From Methanocorpusculum sp. (lineage in GTDB: Archaea; Halobacteriota; Methanomicrobia; Methanomicrobiales; Methanocorpusculaceae): 64,000 nucleotides of DNA. The notes beneath the pieces are model-generated. The model did no database searches, was not told where the DNA came from, and saw nothing but the letters and a program-made list of their open reading frames with translations. Below are positions 17,351-27,022 of this stretch, one piece after another (the stretch's first letter is position 1; each line of letters begins with the position of its first letter). The position numbers were made by a program, and so were the translations under genes. The stretch covers positions 248,001 to 312,000 of the forward strand of contig NZ_JAUSPQ010000006.1 in assembly GCF_030655665.1 (NCBI RefSeq). The letters are read 5' to 3'.

Positions 17351-18943
17351 CTACATCAGCGGATAGCTCGCTCTAACGACACGCCCCTGCACCTCCAAAT
17401 TCCCCCGTCCCCCGCTGATCTTCGGCACATCGCCCACCGGCCCCTTGAACACCATCTCCGCTCTGAGCATGCCGATCGACTCAAACCTCATCTCAAGCCT
17501 CTCCGGCTCTCCGGCATTCGCCACGCTCTGCAGATGATTTGCGATCGACAACACCTGCATCCGGTCAAGCGTCCACTGTCTCCCGCACTCGAACAGAAAC
17601 TTCTGCAGATTCGCGTCCTTCGAAAAATCGAACGACCGGTGCTTTCGGATACCGATTTTCAGCACAAGACCGAGGACCAAAACCGCCATCGACCCGGACG
17701 TCAGCGGCGACGCGAAGAACAGTGCCAGCGTTTTCGGGAGACCTTCATACAGATACGGACACACCGCCGACGAGACCCCGATCAGAATCGGCAGGATCAC
17801 CACAAACTTCCGCCGGGGATCCAGCATCCGTGACGAAATACTCTGGATACCGGTGACCATCACAAACGTCACCGCATACAAAAGGGTCGCTCCAAGGATC
17901 GGCTTTGGCAGAATATGGAACACCCAGCCGATTGCCGGCAAAAATCCGCACAGAATCAGAAAGAACCCGAGCCCGAGCCCGATCCGTTTTGCTGCGATCC
18001 CGGTCCCGACAACAAGTCCCGTCGCTCCAGAAGATGAACCGATCCCGACCCCGCCCAACGCTCCCGCGATCGCGACCCCTGCTCCCTCCGACATCAGACC
18101 GTTTTTCAGCGTATTCTTCTCGCCCTCTTTCGTGTAGGCGTTCAGAAGCGAAATGTTTCCCACCGACTTCAACATCACGCAGATCATCGCGATCGTAAAC
18201 GGAATCAGCAGAGCGAAATCAAACGAGTAGGAGACGATTCCGATCGGATTCGGGATCCAGAACACCGAAAGGCTCGTGATCTCGAACAGCGTCTCGAGGC
18301 GGAAAACGCCCAGAAACACCGAAGCTGCCATTCCGATCACGATACCGATCAGAATTGCATAGAATTTAAAAAACCGCTTCGGGATTACGCTCAACAGGAT
18401 CGTGGCAGAAAGCGTGATAATACCGACCACGGTCGATGCCGGGTCCAAGGGGCCTGCGTCCACGCTCCCGAAAAACAGCGGAAATGCAAACGGAACGATA
18501 GCGATCCCAAGAAGAAACAAAACGACACCCGTGACCTCGTTCGGGAACACGATCCGGAAAAACTTCGTGAACCGGCTGATTACCATCTCAAAGAGTCCCG
18601 AGATGATCAGCATTCCATACAGAAGAGGAAGGCCGCCTGCCGTCGCAGCAAGAAGCGATGCCGGCAGATACGAAGAGTTCGGCACCATCGGCAGAAGGTA
18701 TCCTGCCCCCGTTTTCGCAAAAGACTGAAGGATCGTGGCGATCCCCGAGCCGATCAGGGTCGCACTGATCAGAAACATCGTCAGATCCGTTGATCCGCCG
18801 ATCGCATTGCTGATGATAACCGGATACGTCATGTACACGGCAAGGACGAAGAAATGCTGCAGGATCGTGAGAACCGTCGTTCCCAAAGGCACCCTGTCAT
18901 TGACATTGTAGATCGGTTCATCCCCCTCAGCCATTATGAACAT
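17351..18943 (-). CDS. NCS2-family xanthine/uracil permease with C-terminal extension
   Basis: 530 residues. About 430 residues of membrane helices with NCS2 signatures: VPNSSYLPAS, GIGSSSGATGLVVGTGIAAKRIG. The permease imports a nucleobase (xanthine, uric acid or uracil) with a cation. The last 95 residues (from about 435) form a soluble domain with a conserved-looking helix (QWTLDRMQVLSIANHLQSVA) and a beta-rich end, absent from simple NCS2 transporters. Start: Met1 at 18943 or Met4 at 18934. Confidence 0.85.
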   Translation of the reverse strand: MFIMAEGDEPIYNVNDRVPLGTTVLTILQHFFVLAVYMTYPVIISNAIGGSTDLTMFLISATLIGSGIATILQSFAKTGAGYLLPMVPNSSYLPASLLAATAGGLPLLYGMLIISGLFEMVISRFTKFFRIVFPNEVTGVVLFLLGIAIVPFAFPLFFGSVDAGPLDPASTVVGIITLSATILLSVIPKRFFKFYAILIGIVIGMAASVFLGVFRLETLFEITSLSVFWIPNPIGIVSYSFDFALLIPFTIAMICVMLKSVGNISLLNAYTKEGEKNTLKNGLMSEGAGVAIAGALGGVGIGSSSGATGLVVGTGIAAKRIGLGLGFFLILCGFLPAIGWVFHILPKPILGATLLYAVTFVMVTGIQSISSRMLDPRRKFVVILPILIGVSSAVCPYLYEGLPKTLALFFASPLTSGSMAVLVLGLVLKIGIRKHRSFDFSKDANLQKFLFECGRQWTLDRMQVLSIANHLQSVANAGEPERLEMRFESIGMLRAEMVFKGPVGDVPKISGGRGNLEVQGRVVRASYPLM

Positions 18944-19022
18944 GTGTTGGTTGTACTTTTATGTTAAAGCTTATCGTAGGAATAGGATTATCAATTTTTC
19001 AGACATATAAAATAGAAATCCT

Positions 19023-20123
19023 ATGAATGAGAAGCAGGAGTTTATCACCAGGATCGAAAACCAGATTCAGGTCGAAGAGGAGTATACAAAGATGCTCGAG
19101 GATGGAAAGCATCGTTTGTCCCGCTCAAAATATCTGATCCTGATTCCGCTCACTTTGTTTGTGATAGTGGCAGTGATTTCCAATATGAAATACCAGAATC
19201 CCGGCCAGATCCTCATGATCTGGATCGAAGGAAGCTTCTATCTCTACATGTTCTACTTCTTTTTGATGATGATCCCGTCAGTGGGGTCGGACGCAAAAAT
19301 AAACATCTTCGATAAAAAATTTCTGGTATATGTGCAGGAGTTTCTCAGGCTCGCAAATATTCTGCGTACCGTCCGAAAAAACCGGCTGACCCTGGTCGAA
19401 TTTTTCTGGAACTCTTTTCTCATCAATACAAAACCGCTCGTGAAAGGTTTCACCATTCTGTATCTGATCGATCTTCTCTGTGCGGTCGTCATGAAATTTT
19501 TCGACATGATCGACTGGATGATGTTCCTTCTGCTTGTTGTCCAGATCGGAGTGATCCTGATATTTTATTCAAGGATCACTGCCGCAAAACCCGGAACTCC
19601 TGGATTTTTTGTTGGGAAGCCTCTTTCCGAAAAGGAAAATACCGGAATTGCGGGTGTGAAAGCCTGGCTGTATGTCGGTATCTTTTGTCTGTTTACCTGC
19701 CTCATCATTGTGGGTGCGATGTTTTTCCCGGGCATGACGCTTGGACAATTTCTCAGCGACATCACGCTCGTTCCCGGAGAGTATCCGTTCCTTCTCGTTC
19801 TGATCCTCATAACCCAGGGTCTGATCCTGAGATATTTCCAGGGTGTCGAGAGCAGAAAACTGATGAACTCTCTTAACGAACATCACCTCTCGGTCTTAAA
19901 GGACGATCTTTTACCGCGGGTCAGCCAGGCTCACCCGGAGGATCTTACCGATCTGAAACGCGAGTTCCTGCTTTTTATCATGAACAAGCTTCTGGTCCAG
20001 GAGTTTTTCTACCGGTTCCCGGCATATGTCCTTATGCCCAATTTACTTCTGGCTCTCGATCCGGTCGCTCAGGAGATCCTGGTGAAGACCGGCGAGGATA
20101 AACATCTCAAATATATGCTGTAA
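19023..20123 (+). CDS. Hypothetical multi-pass membrane protein
   Basis: 366 residues, no family recognised. A charged N-terminal helix (about 1-35) is followed by about six membrane segments (about 36-56, 65-85, 140-160, 165-190, 222-242, 255-275) and then a soluble helical C-terminus. It converges with a Yip1-domain gene 7 bases away. No functional prediction. Confidence 0.65.
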   Translation: MNEKQEFITRIENQIQVEEEYTKMLEDGKHRLSRSKYLILIPLTLFVIVAVISNMKYQNPGQILMIWIEGSFYLYMFYFFLMMIPSVGSDAKINIFDKKFLVYVQEFLRLANILRTVRKNRLTLVEFFWNSFLINTKPLVKGFTILYLIDLLCAVVMKFFDMIDWMMFLLLVVQIGVILIFYSRITAAKPGTPGFFVGKPLSEKENTGIAGVKAWLYVGIFCLFTCLIIVGAMFFPGMTLGQFLSDITLVPGEYPFLLVLILITQGLILRYFQGVESRKLMNSLNEHHLSVLKDDLLPRVSQAHPEDLTDLKREFLLFIMNKLLVQEFFYRFPAYVLMPNLLLALDPVAQEILVKTGEDKHLKYML

Positions 20124-20130
20124 AAAAAGA

Positions 20131-20733
20131 TTAGAAGGAAGATCCACTCATTTTGAACTCCGAACCCGATCCCGATCCGGCGTAGAGTGCAGCACTCTCG
20201 GTAAGAGATGCCGTTATCACATAGGAGACGATACTCATGACGATCATCAGAATGATCGGGATGAGGATGCAGGTGAAGACCTTTTTCGGGGGGAGTTCGG
20301 TGATGGATGCAATACCGAAGATCCAGACCGGAATACACCAGAACATGACCGCTCCCTGCAGTGCGAGGCTCACAATCGGGTCTATTGTGCCGACGAGTCC
20401 AACGAGTCCGCTCAGAAGAGCCCCTATCGCGAGGATCGCGGAAGCATAACCGGTCACGGCGAGCATCTGCTTAAAGGTGCATTTCGCATAGCCCAAGATT
20501 TTAACACCGGCTAAGAACAGTCCGGCGACGACTGCCCATGAGATGAATATACCGATGATCCCCGCGACCACGGTGATGACTGCTGTGAAAATATCTCCCG
20601 GGAGAATGAAGACAACTGCAAGCAGGGAATAGATAAGCGTGATCAGCGCCGGGATCAGGAGACCTTTCGGACTCTCTTCGAAGAACTGCTTTTGATCGAA
20701 AAGCAGGTATTTGACTGCATTTTTCATATTCAT
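20131..20733 (-). CDS. Yip1-domain membrane protein
   Basis: 200 residues with five membrane helices. The pattern starts with a short soluble DQKQFFEESP leader, typical of Yip1-like (YIP1 family) archaeal proteins, and includes the LAVTGYASAILAIGALL and GIASITELPPKK segments. Function in archaea is unknown. It sits 22 bases downstream of the flavodoxin-Nudix gene on the same strand and may be cotranscribed with it. Confidence 0.7.
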   Translation of the reverse strand: MNMKNAVKYLLFDQKQFFEESPKGLLIPALITLIYSLLAVVFILPGDIFTAVITVVAGIIGIFISWAVVAGLFLAGVKILGYAKCTFKQMLAVTGYASAILAIGALLSGLVGLVGTIDPIVSLALQGAVMFWCIPVWIFGIASITELPPKKVFTCILIPIILMIVMSIVSYVITASLTESAALYAGSGSGSEFKMSGSSF

Positions 20734-20755
20734 AGATGTCGGATAATATTTCTAT

Positions 20756-21748
20756 TCAGTCACTATTAACTTTCCCCAGTGACCTTGTCAGGAGAGCGAT
20801 CGTTTTTGCATCGACGATCTCTCCGTGGGCGATCATCGCAAAAATATCAGCTTTCGGCACTTTCACGACTTCGATGATCTCGTCTTCGTCTCTTGCGCAG
20901 TCCTCGCATGGTACAAGTCCCCGTGCTTCAAAGAGCCAGAGTTTTTCCGTGCAGAATCCGGGCGTCGAGTACACATATCCTCGCGGAATATACTCATTTG
21001 CCGAGAACCGGGCTTCTTCTGCAAGCTCCCTTTTTGCACATTCCAGGGGCGTTTCATTCCCGTTATCCATGCCGCCTGCCGGGACTTCAAGGATGTATTC
21101 ATCGATCACGGCGCGATACTGTCTTATCAGATATACGTGGGTCTCATCGGTCGGGAGAATGCACACCGCCGGGACCGGCTGGACGAAGAGATAGTTCCTG
21201 TCCTTTCCATTCGGCAGGTGAACGTGCCGGGTTTCGATGGTGAGTCTGGGCGTGTCGTAGATTATTGTGCCGGTCTCCGGTTTGGCTGATCCGAGTGCTT
21301 CAAGTAATGGACGGATCTGCGCTTTGCTCACGAAATCCGCCTCATTTATCTTCAGTCTTTTCATCATCAGTTTGTTGCCGATCCCGATTTTTTTGTAATC
21401 GAGTGCTCCGCGAAGATGAAAGGTCTGGATAGTATCCTGCATTTTCCAGGAAAAATTTTTGGTACGGAGATCTTCGTATTTCTTCTTGTCTGCCGGGTCA
21501 GTCAATCCGACGGTAAAGACAATGATCTTCTTGTCCTTGATCTGTTCATAATTGTCCGAGATCAGCGCGATGCCGGCGATACACCCGACGTAAACGCCGG
21601 CTCCGTAAATGATCGTGTCGTACGGCATGAGATCATCAGGCTTGACATCATCGGCATTTTTCAGATCAGCCCCTAATTCTTCAGCGATCCATTCGGCATA
21701 CTGTTTCGTGGATCCGTATTTCGATTTATAAATGACAACTGTACTCAC
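20756..21748 (-). CDS. Flavodoxin-Nudix hydrolase fusion protein
   Basis: 330 residues from a GTG start at 21748; the open frame further upstream runs into ileS and has no domain. Residues 1-155 are flavodoxin-like (VVIYKSKYGSTKQYAEWIAE, with the FMN phosphate loop at 7-14, then YDTIIYGAGVYVG), closest to the HemG/flavodoxin_5 type. Residues 165-330 are an ADP-ribose-pyrophosphatase-like Nudix domain with the box G-x5-E-x7-REL-x-EE at 226-245. The final Gly of the Nudix consensus is Arg. The frame is continuous, so this looks like a real fusion. It follows ileS by 88 bases. The joint substrate is unknown; coupling of a flavin redox step with nucleotide cleavage is speculation. Confidence 0.82.
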   Translation of the reverse strand: MSTVVIYKSKYGSTKQYAEWIAEELGADLKNADDVKPDDLMPYDTIIYGAGVYVGCIAGIALISDNYEQIKDKKIIVFTVGLTDPADKKKYEDLRTKNFSWKMQDTIQTFHLRGALDYKKIGIGNKLMMKRLKINEADFVSKAQIRPLLEALGSAKPETGTIIYDTPRLTIETRHVHLPNGKDRNYLFVQPVPAVCILPTDETHVYLIRQYRAVIDEYILEVPAGGMDNGNETPLECAKRELAEEARFSANEYIPRGYVYSTPGFCTEKLWLFEARGLVPCEDCARDEDEIIEVVKVPKADIFAMIAHGEIVDAKTIALLTRSLGKVNSD

Positions 21749-21836
21749 GTTTATCCCTTCTTTATTCAGAATTGGTCGTGATGAGATAAGTGCTTTAGTA
21801 TCGCCGCGGCGGTCCGCCGAAAAAAAGGAGTTGGTA

Positions 21837-24800
21837 TTATTCTGCTTGGGAAATGCTGATGTGAACTTTGAGATCATCGATCTCCCAGTCCATTGCAAGA
21901 GTTGCTTCGTCAGCAGCACCGCATTCGCAGGGTTCCCCGTCCGCTACTCTGATCTTGAGGCAGTTTGCCCTGACCTCGTTTTCGATGACATCATGCTGGG
22001 AATTCACGAGAGGCATGACCCGTGCATCATCGATGACGACATCTGCTTTGATCTTTGCATCGACGGCGAGACCTGCCTGTTTTCTCATCTCCTGGATCCG
22101 GCGGATGACTTCACGGGAGTATCCTTCGGCTTCGAGTTCCGGCGTGAGGGTCACGTCAACATAGATCATGCCGTTTTCGATCGGCGAGGAGAAGATGTTT
22201 GCCGGCATCTTCTCTTCAAAGGTTATGTGCTCATCGGTAAGTTCAGCGGTAAACCCGTCCTTTTCCATTACAACTTTTCCGTCTGCCGTCAGGGAAGCTT
22301 TCAGCTGACTGCCGTTTGTTTCTTCGATGAATGCCTTGACTTTGGGCCCGTCGCGTCCGAACTGTTTGCCGATCACTTTCATGACCGGGACCGCGGTCCA
22401 GTCGAGTTTGTCCCAGATGCCTTTCACGACCGTAACGGAGCGGGCATTTGCCCGGTCACAGCACATATCGTTCATTGCCGAGATGGCGCCGGCGACCTTA
22501 TCCGATTCGGTCGCGACAACGATCTGTCCAACCGGCCAGCGCCCTTTGCGTTTTCCGTTCTGGCGGGCGTTCGAGACTGCTTCGTCGAACTCCTGAACGA
22601 TCTCCATCTCCTCTTCGAGGACCGGGTCGCGCAGTGAATCGTTTCCGCTGAACCAGTCGACCATATGGACCGATTTCGGGTCGCCTTCACATCTCAGGTT
22701 CTGGTACATTCTTTCGGTGATGTGGGGGGCGAAGGGTGCGAAGATGGTAACGAGTCTGCGCAGAACGTAATACATGGTGTCGTACGCCTGCATCTTCGAG
22801 ACCGATTCTTCTTCGAGCCACATTCTCGGTCTGACCAGCTGGACATACCAGCGGGAGAGTTCATCGAGGACGAAGGTGCTGATCGGGCGGGTCGCCCGGT
22901 GAAGGCTGCAGACCTCCATCTCTTTAGTGACCTGCTCGGCAAGAGAGTTCACGCGGGAGATGAGCCAGCGGTCTTCTCTGCCGAACTCTTTGATGTGGTC
23001 TTCCACAACTGAAGGATCCCAGCCGCCGTCTTTCGTCGCCGGTTTGTAGCTGTCGAGTGCCATATACGGGAGCGGGAATTTGTAGACGTTCCAGAGAACA
23101 TTGAACATTCGGTGGTTCGTCTTAACGCCTTCAAGGGAGAAGCGCATATCATCCCAGGGAGCATTCGCCGAAAGGATGTACTGACGCATAACATCCACAC
23201 CGAACTGTTCGATGACGTCTTCGGGTGCAATGACGTTTCCAAGACTTTTACTCATCTTTTTGCCGTTTGCGTCAAGCGCGAATCCGTGCATGAGTACAGA
23301 TTTGTACGGGGATCTGCCAAAGGCGATCGTGGAGAGGGCAAGCTGGGAATAGAACCATCCGCGTGTCTGGTCCTGTCCTTCGAGGATGAAATCCGCCGGC
23401 CAATATTTGGCGAAGTCTTCGGTCTTCTCCGGGAACCGGAGTGTTGCCCAGGATGCGATTCCCGAGTCGTACCAGACATCGAAGATGTCCGGGATACGCT
23501 TCATCGTTCCGCCGCATTCGCAAGGCATCGTGATGTCATCGACGTACGGCCGGTGGGGATCGGTCATCTTCTGACCGGAGAGCTGTTCGAGCTCTGCGTA
23601 TCTGCCGACGACATGATATTTATTACAGATCGGACAGACCCAGACCGGGATCGGGATACCCCAGTATCTCTGCCGGGAAATACACCAGTCGCGAGCCTCT
23701 TGGATCCAGTCATGGAATCTGGCGGAACCTGCCCATTCAGGGAACCAGGTGACTTCTTCCGAGATCTCTTTGAGCATCTTTTCCCTGACATCCTTTGCTT
23801 TCAGGAACCACTGTGAGGTTGCACGGTAGATGATCGGAGTCTTGCATCTCCAGCAGTGTCCGTATCGGTGAGTGATCTTCCGGACAGCAAGCATGGCGTC
23901 TCCTAAAACGTCGATGACCCCCTGATTGGTTTCGGGTGCTTTGACGTATTTTCCTGCAAAGACACCCGCTTCTTCGGTGAAGTTTCCGTTTCCGTCGACC
24001 GGGCAGACGATCGCGAGATCTTCTTTCAGACCGACGAGGTAATCGTCCCAGCCGTGACCCGGAGCGATATGGACCATTCCGGTGTTTTCCATCGCCACGT
24101 AATCGGCGATGACGATACGGTGCTCGATCTTTTCCTGAATGGGAACCGCGGAAGCGAGGGGAGAATTGTATTTTGTTCCGGCGAGTTCGGCTCCGGTCTT
24201 TGTTTCAATGACCGAGTAGTCCTGATATTTTCCGTATTTGAGGATCTGTTCAACGAGGTCTTTTGCGATCCAGAGGTCTTCGGTCTTTCCGTCTTTTACT
24301 GCCCGGCATTTTGCGTAGACAAAGTCTTTTCCAACGGCCACTGCCACGTTTGCGGGAAGGGTCCAGGGGGTTGTGGTCCAGATAACGAGGGATTCGTTCT
24401 CGGCTCCCTGAATGGGGAATTTAACGAAGATAGACGGATCGGTCTCGTCCCAGTACTCGACTTCAGCATCGGCGATCGCCGTTCCGCAGCGGGGACACCA
24501 GTTGACGACCCTGGATCCGCGTTCGAGCATCTTCTCTTCTTCGCAGCGTTTGAGGGTGTACCATGCAGCTTCGATGTATCCTTTATCGACCGTCTGATAG
24601 GGGTCGTCGAAGTCCATCCACGTCCCAAGTCCCCGGAACTGATCGCTCATCAGATCTTTGTGGGTGAGAGCGAACTCACGGCACTCTTCGATGAACTTTG
24701 CAACACCATACTTTTCGATGTCTGCTTTGTTTTTGAACCCGAGCTTCTCTTCGACTTTGACCTCGATTGGAAGTCCATGCATATCGTAACCGGCACGTTC

Positions 24801-25037
24801 GATGATATGCTGACCGGTCATCGAGTGATATCTGATGATGGAGTCTTTGAGGATCTTGTTCCAGGCAGTCCCGAGATGGATGTAGCCTGTTGTGTACGGC
24901 GGTCCGTCGACAAAGAACCACGGCTGGCCAGACTCGTGAAGTTTGCGTGTTTCACGATAGGTATTGTTTGTTTTCCAGTACTCCCGGACGTCGTTTTCGA
25001 CAACGGCTGGTACATAACTTTCTGATATTTCTTTCAC
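21837..25037 (-). CDS. ileS: Isoleucyl-tRNA synthetase
   Basis: 1066 residues, the expected length for the archaeal/eukaryal type. Class I motifs: PPYTTGYIHLGTAWNK (HIGH-type, about 46-61) and GKKMSKSLGN (KMSKS). Zinc-binding Cys pairs (CPRCGTAI; CPICNKY) and the editing domain lie between. It charges tRNA-Ile, including the agmatidine tRNA made by TiaS. Divergent from the aldehyde oxidoreductase operon. Confidence 0.98.
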   Translation of the reverse strand: MKEISESYVPAVVENDVREYWKTNNTYRETRKLHESGQPWFFVDGPPYTTGYIHLGTAWNKILKDSIIRYHSMTGQHIIERAGYDMHGLPIEVKVEEKLGFKNKADIEKYGVAKFIEECREFALTHKDLMSDQFRGLGTWMDFDDPYQTVDKGYIEAAWYTLKRCEEEKMLERGSRVVNWCPRCGTAIADAEVEYWDETDPSIFVKFPIQGAENESLVIWTTTPWTLPANVAVAVGKDFVYAKCRAVKDGKTEDLWIAKDLVEQILKYGKYQDYSVIETKTGAELAGTKYNSPLASAVPIQEKIEHRIVIADYVAMENTGMVHIAPGHGWDDYLVGLKEDLAIVCPVDGNGNFTEEAGVFAGKYVKAPETNQGVIDVLGDAMLAVRKITHRYGHCWRCKTPIIYRATSQWFLKAKDVREKMLKEISEEVTWFPEWAGSARFHDWIQEARDWCISRQRYWGIPIPVWVCPICNKYHVVGRYAELEQLSGQKMTDPHRPYVDDITMPCECGGTMKRIPDIFDVWYDSGIASWATLRFPEKTEDFAKYWPADFILEGQDQTRGWFYSQLALSTIAFGRSPYKSVLMHGFALDANGKKMSKSLGNVIAPEDVIEQFGVDVMRQYILSANAPWDDMRFSLEGVKTNHRMFNVLWNVYKFPLPYMALDSYKPATKDGGWDPSVVEDHIKEFGREDRWLISRVNSLAEQVTKEMEVCSLHRATRPISTFVLDELSRWYVQLVRPRMWLEEESVSKMQAYDTMYYVLRRLVTIFAPFAPHITERMYQNLRCEGDPKSVHMVDWFSGNDSLRDPVLEEEMEIVQEFDEAVSNARQNGKRKGRWPVGQIVVATESDKVAGAISAMNDMCCDRANARSVTVVKGIWDKLDWTAVPVMKVIGKQFGRDGPKVKAFIEETNGSQLKASLTADGKVVMEKDGFTAELTDEHITFEEKMPANIFSSPIENGMIYVDVTLTPELEAEGYSREVIRRIQEMRKQAGLAVDAKIKADVVIDDARVMPLVNSQHDVIENEVRANCLKIRVADGEPCECGAADEATLAMDWEIDDLKVHISISQAE

Positions 25038-25217
25038 GAGTTTCTTCCCTCACTCAATATGTGGGTAAATATTGGTCGTCGTTATACATAAGGGGTTTTG
25101 TGTCCCGGCGTGCTCTTCTCAGAGTCAGTTTCATTGATGCCCAAATTTTATGTGAAAATAATCCTCGATTCTAACCTTTATGAATAATGACTGCGAAGTA
25201 ACTGTTTGGTAATCATC

Positions 25218-26993
25218 ATGGACGGATATGCAGGAAACATGGTCTATGTCGATCTCTCTACCGGGGCGATAACAATCAAACCCACGCCGCCGGAACTCAA
25301 AAAGTCATATATCGGCGGACGGGGATTTGGTATCCGGCTCCTGACTGATATGGTTGACCCGAAGATCGATCCGTTGAGCGACAAGAACATTCTCGTCTTT
25401 GCAGCCGGACCGCTGACCGGCACCGGCATTCCTCTTGGGAGCAGATATGAGGTCTCGGCCGTCTCACCTCTCACTGGGACCGCGATGAGCGGTAACAGTG
25501 GGGGAGTCTTTGGCTGGAAGATGAAAAAGGCCGGGTTCGATGCGGTCGTTATCACCGGCAAATCCAAACAACCGGTCTATCTGTTCCTCGACAACGGAAA
25601 GGCCGAACTCAGGGATGCTGCTTATCTCTGGGGTAAAACCACCGGGCAGACTACCGACGCCATCATGGATGAGCTCAAGGATCCGAGTGTTCGGGTATCC
25701 TGTATCGGCCCTTCGGGAGAAAAACTCGTGCTGTTTGCCTGCATTATCAATGAAAAGACCCGTGCAGTCGGACGGGGAGGGGCCGGGGCCGTAATGGGGT
25801 CAAAGAACCTGAAAGCGATAGCAGCCAGAGGAGACCAGCCTATCAAGCCGGCGGACGAAGAACAGCTCAAGGTTGTTAAAGAGCGCGTGAAAAACAAGAT
25901 CGAGGAGAACGGGATCGCCAAGTCGCTGCACACGTACGGAACGGCTGTGCTCGTCAACATTCTCAACGAGAATTATCTCCTGCCGACCCGCAACTTCCAG
26001 ACCGCCCATTTCCCGGAGGCTGATAAGATCTCCGGCGAGACGATGGCGAAAACGATCCTCAAGAAACCCAAAGGATGTTTTGCCTGTATTGTGCAGTGCG
26101 GACGAGTGCATGAATTCGACGGCGAGACCGGAGAGGGGCCGGAGTATGAACCTGACTGGGGATTTGGTGCCGACTGCGGTATCGACGATCTAAAAATGAT
26201 CGCCCGGGCCAACAATCTCTGCAATGAGTATGGGCTCGACTCAATTTCGATGCCGACAACGATCGCATGTCTGATGGAGATGGCGGAGAAAGGGTATGTC
26301 AAACATCCGATCCGATTCGGCGATGCAAAAGGGATGCTGAAACTCGTGGAGCAGATCGCGAAGCGTGAGGATATCGGCGATGAACTTGCCGAGGGATCTT
26401 TCCGGTTTGCGACGAGATACGGTCATCCTGAACTGTCGATGAGCTCCAAGAAGCAGGAACTGCCTGCCTATGATCCCCGGGGCATTCAGGGATACGGACT
26501 TGCAGCTGCCACCTCGGTTCGAGGTGCAGATCATGTATATGCATACATGATCTCTCCGGAGATCCTCGGGGCGCCTGAGAAGATCGACCCGTACCTGATC
26601 AAGGGAAAACCCCAGTGGGTCAAGACTTTCCAGGATCTGACCGCTGCGATCGATGCACTGGGCATGTGCCTCTTTACGTCCTTTGCTCTCGGGGCAGAGG
26701 ATTACGCTGATCTTCTTACCGCGACCACGGGAGTGAAGACCGATGCAGAAGAACTGCTGAAAGTCGGCGAGCGGATATGGAATCTTCAGAAGCTCTATAA
26801 TATTCAACGCGGGTTCGGCCGCAAAGACGACACCTTGCCGGACAGGCTCCTGAACGAACCCCTGACAGAAGGTGCCCCGACAGGCCAGGTATCCCGGGTA
26901 CATGAAATGCTCGATGAGTATTATACGCTTAGAGGCTGGGACGCAGAAGGCACACCGACAAAGGAAAAACTCCAGGAACTGGGGCTGATGTAA
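25218..26993 (+). CDS. aor: Aldehyde:ferredoxin oxidoreductase family (tungstopterin enzyme)
   Basis: 591 residues from ATG 25218; a TTG 12 bases earlier is less likely. N-terminal AOR signature MDGYAGNMVYVDLSTG and GGRGFG. The [4Fe-4S] motif CFACIVQC lies at about 290-297, with the fourth Cys probably in ALGMCLFTS. The middle domain contains GPEYEPDWGFG. Members oxidise aldehydes to acids with ferredoxin using a tungsten bis-pterin cofactor. It is followed by MoeB-like and MoaD-like genes, which suggests local cofactor supply. The substrate cannot be told from sequence. Confidence 0.93.
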   Translation: MDGYAGNMVYVDLSTGAITIKPTPPELKKSYIGGRGFGIRLLTDMVDPKIDPLSDKNILVFAAGPLTGTGIPLGSRYEVSAVSPLTGTAMSGNSGGVFGWKMKKAGFDAVVITGKSKQPVYLFLDNGKAELRDAAYLWGKTTGQTTDAIMDELKDPSVRVSCIGPSGEKLVLFACIINEKTRAVGRGGAGAVMGSKNLKAIAARGDQPIKPADEEQLKVVKERVKNKIEENGIAKSLHTYGTAVLVNILNENYLLPTRNFQTAHFPEADKISGETMAKTILKKPKGCFACIVQCGRVHEFDGETGEGPEYEPDWGFGADCGIDDLKMIARANNLCNEYGLDSISMPTTIACLMEMAEKGYVKHPIRFGDAKGMLKLVEQIAKREDIGDELAEGSFRFATRYGHPELSMSSKKQELPAYDPRGIQGYGLAAATSVRGADHVYAYMISPEILGAPEKIDPYLIKGKPQWVKTFQDLTAAIDALGMCLFTSFALGAEDYADLLTATTGVKTDAEELLKVGERIWNLQKLYNIQRGFGRKDDTLPDRLLNEPLTEGAPTGQVSRVHEMLDEYYTLRGWDAEGTPTKEKLQELGLM

Positions 26994-27022
26994 AACATCA
27001 GGCCATGCTGAAGGATTCATAT

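Noticed and set aside
24054-25025. 323-residue open frame antisense to ileS
   Set aside because: Shadow of the ileS reading frame; no domain, no ribosome binding site.
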